DNA from: an uncultured Bacteroidales bacterium
GTDB lineage: Bacteria > Bacteroidota > Bacteroidia > Bacteroidales > Bacteroidaceae
NCBI GenBank assembly: GCA_902775375.1
Contig: CACYLU010000007.1
Location: 1 to 64,000 of the forward strand
Direction of reading: 5' to 3'
DNA length: 64,000 nucleotides
Shown: piece after piece, positions 63,797 through 64,000 of the stretch
How positions within the stretch are numbered: position 1 is the stretch's first letter
How the letters are laid out: each line of letters starts with the position of its first letter
The notes under the pieces: model-generated
Databases searched by the model: none
What the model saw: only the letters and a program-made list of their open reading frames with translations
Told to the model about the DNA's origin: nothing
Position numbers and translations under genes: made by a program

Positions 63797-64000
63797 TTAA
63801 CGCTTGCTGAACTGGAATCTACGACGAGCCTTTGGACGACCTGGTTTCTTGCGCTCAACAGAACGAGGATCGCGGGTCATGAAGCCTTCTGCACGCAGTG
63901 TTTTCTTATCTTCAGGATTGATCTTTACCAATGCGCGGGCGATTGCCAAACGAAGAGCCTGAGACTGACCAGTGAAACCACCACCGTTCAGGTTCACCTT
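63797..64000 (-). CDS. rpsI: 30S ribosomal protein S9, C-terminal part (cut by window edge)
   Basis: The last 67 codons of S9: [33 protein letters not shown], and the conserved tail [20 protein letters not shown], then QFSKR, which reaches the decoding centre. The gene continues beyond the right edge, where rplM would be expected. It lies upstream of rpsB and tsf in the common rpsI-rpsB-tsf order. Confidence 0.97.
   Translation of the reverse strand, partial: KVNLNGGGFTGQSQALRLAIARALVKINPEDKKTLRAEGFMTRDPRSVERKKPGRPKARRRFQFSKR

Overview
The window looks like a chromosomal segment from a member of the Bacteroidales, most likely a Prevotella/Segatella/Bacteroides relative. The evidence is the Bacteroidota promoter form (a TAnnTTTG -7 box, sometimes with a -33 TTG about 19-20 nt upstream) in front of many genes, a SusC/SusD pair, a TonB-dependent receptor, two GH78 rhamnosidases, the long single-chain PurL, S2 and EF-Ts with extended tails, and A-rich rather than Shine-Dalgarno leaders. 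No tRNA, rRNA, CRISPR array, integrase or transposase was recognised. The content is mostly housekeeping genes with accessory patches.

Layout. 1-1,300: the start of nrfH (cut by the window edge), a decayed ORF remnant, and a rearranged HxlR regulator locus in which the regulator faces a 28-codon stump of its probable target. 1,292-3,757: a metallo-beta-lactamase-like lipoprotein, then an overlapping zinc macrodomain/class M sirtuin pair (reversible ADP-ribosylation). 3,939-10,305 (minus): two short chromate-type transporter halves, purL and a GHL10 glycosidase. 10,389-13,160: uvrA. 13,245-15,099 (minus): an OLD/PARIS-like pair, a small AAA/ABC-type ATPase and a DUF4435 Toprim-like protein. 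15,166-23,376 (minus): meaB, a DUF1573 protein and a 1,951-residue alpha-2-macroglobulin-like protein without the thioester motif. 23,377-24,007: a repeat-rich gap. 24,008-30,659: CE1-type esterase, DUF362 protein, GH16 glucanase lipoprotein, M13 peptidase, and an alkaline-phosphatase-fold protein that has lost key catalytic residues and gained a Gly/Pro-rich insert. 30,783-35,126: SusC/SusD pair. 35,169-41,929: TSCPD protein, metA (acetyl-CoA type), U32 protein, SH3/membrane/zinc-ribbon lipoprotein, GH78. The U32 and SH3 genes both appear to begin at TTG within a TTGA stop/start overlap.

42,104-48,341 (minus): TonB-dependent receptor, LuxR-type regulator with a degenerate receiver, FAD-dependent dehydrogenase carrying a repeat-derived in-frame insert, and radA. 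48,422-51,386: nadK, mdh and a coiled-coil membrane protein. 51,654-61,245 (minus): a long, tightly packed run of FAH-family hydrolase, ispF, GH78, an S8 peptidase split by one amber codon, xseA, xseB, ilvE, trmB and apbC (Mrp). 61,340-61,684: SUI1-like factor. 61,805-64,000 (minus): tsf, rpsB and the 3' part of rpsI.

A family of AT-rich 'aattgataattga'-type repeats is scattered between genes and in places supplies the last codons of proteins. The strongest leads are the ATPase/DUF4435 pair, the degenerate alkaline phosphatase beside SusCD, the amber-interrupted peptidase, the rearranged HxlR regulon, and the repeat-derived protein segment in the FAD enzyme.
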